From Methanobacteriota archaeon (GTDB lineage Archaea > Thermoplasmatota > Poseidoniia > Poseidoniales > Thalassarchaeaceae), in assembly GCA_002718995.2 (NCBI GenBank), contig PBGL02000010.1:16475-80474 (forward strand): a stretch of DNA of 64,000 nucleotides, in the 5' to 3' direction. The notes beneath the pieces were generated by a model. The model was given only the letters and a program-made list of their open reading frames with translations. It was not told the DNA's origin and searched no databases. Of the stretch, positions 63,276-64,000 are shown piece after piece. How positions within the stretch are numbered: the stretch's first letter is position 1; the number at the start of each line of letters is the position of its first letter. The position numbers and the translations under genes were made by a program.

Positions 63276-64000
63276 GTGGCTGAGGGAGTACGCAACGTCA
63301 TCATCATTGGCTCAGGGCCTGCTGGATACACAGCCGGACTATATGCGGCTAGGGCACTTTTGGAACCATTGATGTTCGCTGGATACATGTCTGGAGGACA
63401 ATTGATGCTGACTTCCGATGTAGAGAACTTTCCCGGATACCCTACAGGGGTGGGGGGCCCTGAGATGATGGTTCAGATGAGGGAGCAGGCAGAGAGATTC
63501 GGGCTCGAAGTCCATGACAAGAACGTTGAGAGAGTCGATTTTTCCAGTCGGCCTCACAAAGTTTGGGTAGAGGGGGAAGAATTCCAAGCTGAATCTGTAA
63601 TCATCTGCACTGGTGCTGAGGCGATTTGGCTAGGTGCGGAAGGCGAGGAGGCTCAGAAGGGCAGGGGTATCTCAACATGTGCGACTTGTGATGGCGCGTT
63701 TTTCCGAGATGAGGAGGTTGTCGTTGTAGGGGGCGGCGACTCTGCCATGGAAGAGGCGACTTTCCTTACTAGATTCGCAAGCAAAGTCACGATAATCCAC
63801 AGAAGGGATGTTTTCCGAGCTTCCAAGGTGATGTACGAGCGCGCCGAAGCCCATCCAAAAATAGAAATTAGGCCTTTCAGGCAGGTTAAATCCTGGACTT
63901 CTGACGAGAATGGACTAACTGGTGCGATACTCGAGGACCCTCGCCATGGGGACGAGGAAGAGATTTCATGCACCGGGGCATTTATTGCAATTGGTCACAA
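63276..64000 (+). CDS. trxB: Thioredoxin reductase (5' part, cut by window end)
   Basis: Open to the window end from a GTG at 63276. FAD-binding VIIIGSGPAGYTAG, YMSGGQL, redox-active CATCDG (about 63678-63695) and the NADPH-binding GGGDSAMEEA are present. Reduces thioredoxin for the peroxiredoxin system. It needs FAD and lies 40 bases after ribH, perhaps in the flavin operon. The GTG start is tentative, as no ATG lies nearby. Confidence 0.9.
   Translation, partial: MAEGVRNVIIIGSGPAGYTAGLYAARALLEPLMFAGYMSGGQLMLTSDVENFPGYPTGVGGPEMMVQMREQAERFGLEVHDKNVERVDFSSRPHKVWVEGEEFQAESVIICTGAEAIWLGAEGEEAQKGRGISTCATCDGAFFRDEEVVVVGGGDSAMEEATFLTRFASKVTIIHRRDVFRASKVMYERAEAHPKIEIRPFRQVKSWTSDENGLTGAILEDPRHGDEEEISCTGAFIAIGH

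Noticed and set aside
1-64000. CRISPR arrays, insertion sequences, prophage, tRNA and rRNA genes
   Set aside because: No evenly spaced repeats, transposase or integrase genes, or cloverleaf sequences were seen when reading the intergenic regions; a covariance-model search would be needed to exclude tRNAs fully.

Overview
The window looks like chromosomal DNA of a planktonic archaeon, most likely a Marine Group II (Poseidoniia) euryarchaeote or a close relative. This is inferred from gene content, since no rRNA or other marker is present. The archaeal signals are a TATA-binding protein gene, an archaeosine-type tRNA-guanine transglycosylase with a PUA domain, a fused aconitase-X/DUF126 protein of the archaeal mevalonate route next to a mevalonate kinase, archaeal RibB, RibK and RibL flavin enzymes, a DRG-type GTPase and an archaeal SepF-like protein. 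Many lipoproteins and Asp-rich surface domains fit a marine heterotroph that degrades proteins and polymers.

Genes are packed on both strands with little intergenic space. Many neighbours overlap by 1-26 bases and no gap without a gene exceeds about 160 bases. Start sites are of two kinds: a GGTGA/GGAGG-type ribosome binding site 4-7 bases before the start (including a TTG start for citrate synthase), or a TATA-like box about 27 bases before the ATG, implying leaderless mRNA (TBP, ileS). No tRNA, rRNA, CRISPR array, insertion sequence or prophage was seen.

Layout: 0-3.6 kb, two secreted hydrolase lipoproteins. 3.6-8.9 kb, NMN adenylyltransferase-like protein, unknown protein, DRG GTPase, TatC and a UMF1-type permease with a large Asp-rich insert. 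9-16 kb, a GDPD-like protein with an odd active-site layout, citrate synthase, thioesterase, an alpha-oxoamine synthase (kbl-like), PqqB-like hydrolase, RibK and TruA. 16-23.4 kb, a minus-strand run of two ABC ATPases, two ABC-2 permeases (one with a 250-residue surface insert), a Trp-rich protein, a PH-domain membrane protein and a TPR protein. 23.4-30.4 kb, TgtA lacking its zinc cysteines, fused aconitase X, DUF1295 protein, PH protein, NadE and an HMA-DUF4396 membrane protein. 30.4-39.3 kb, IleS, a BNR-type lipoprotein, a secreted lamin-tail/amidohydrolase fusion and CysS. 39.3-48.4 kb, glutamine amidotransferase, membrane protein, HdrD/EMO-like iron-sulfur membrane protein, mevalonate kinase, TBP with an internal insertion, a giant PKD-type surface protein and a SepF-like protein. 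48.4-56.3 kb, peroxiredoxin, endonuclease III, NifU-like protein, amidotransferase, membrane pyrophosphatase, a lipoprotein, an esterase and glutaredoxin. 56.2-60 kb, a fusion of a secreted subtilisin-like protease with a major facilitator permease. 60-64 kb, a GHMP kinase and a flavin operon ribB-ribL-ribE-ribH, followed by thioredoxin reductase, a flavoprotein cut by the window end.

Themes: (1) flavin synthesis spread over RibB, RibL, RibE, RibH and RibK, mixing archaeal enzymes with a bacterial-type riboflavin synthase; (2) isoprenoid precursor synthesis through mevalonate kinase plus aconitase X; (3) repeated grafting of extracytoplasmic domains onto membrane transporters (protease-MFS fusion, UMF1 insert, ABC-2 insert), the most novel-looking signal here.
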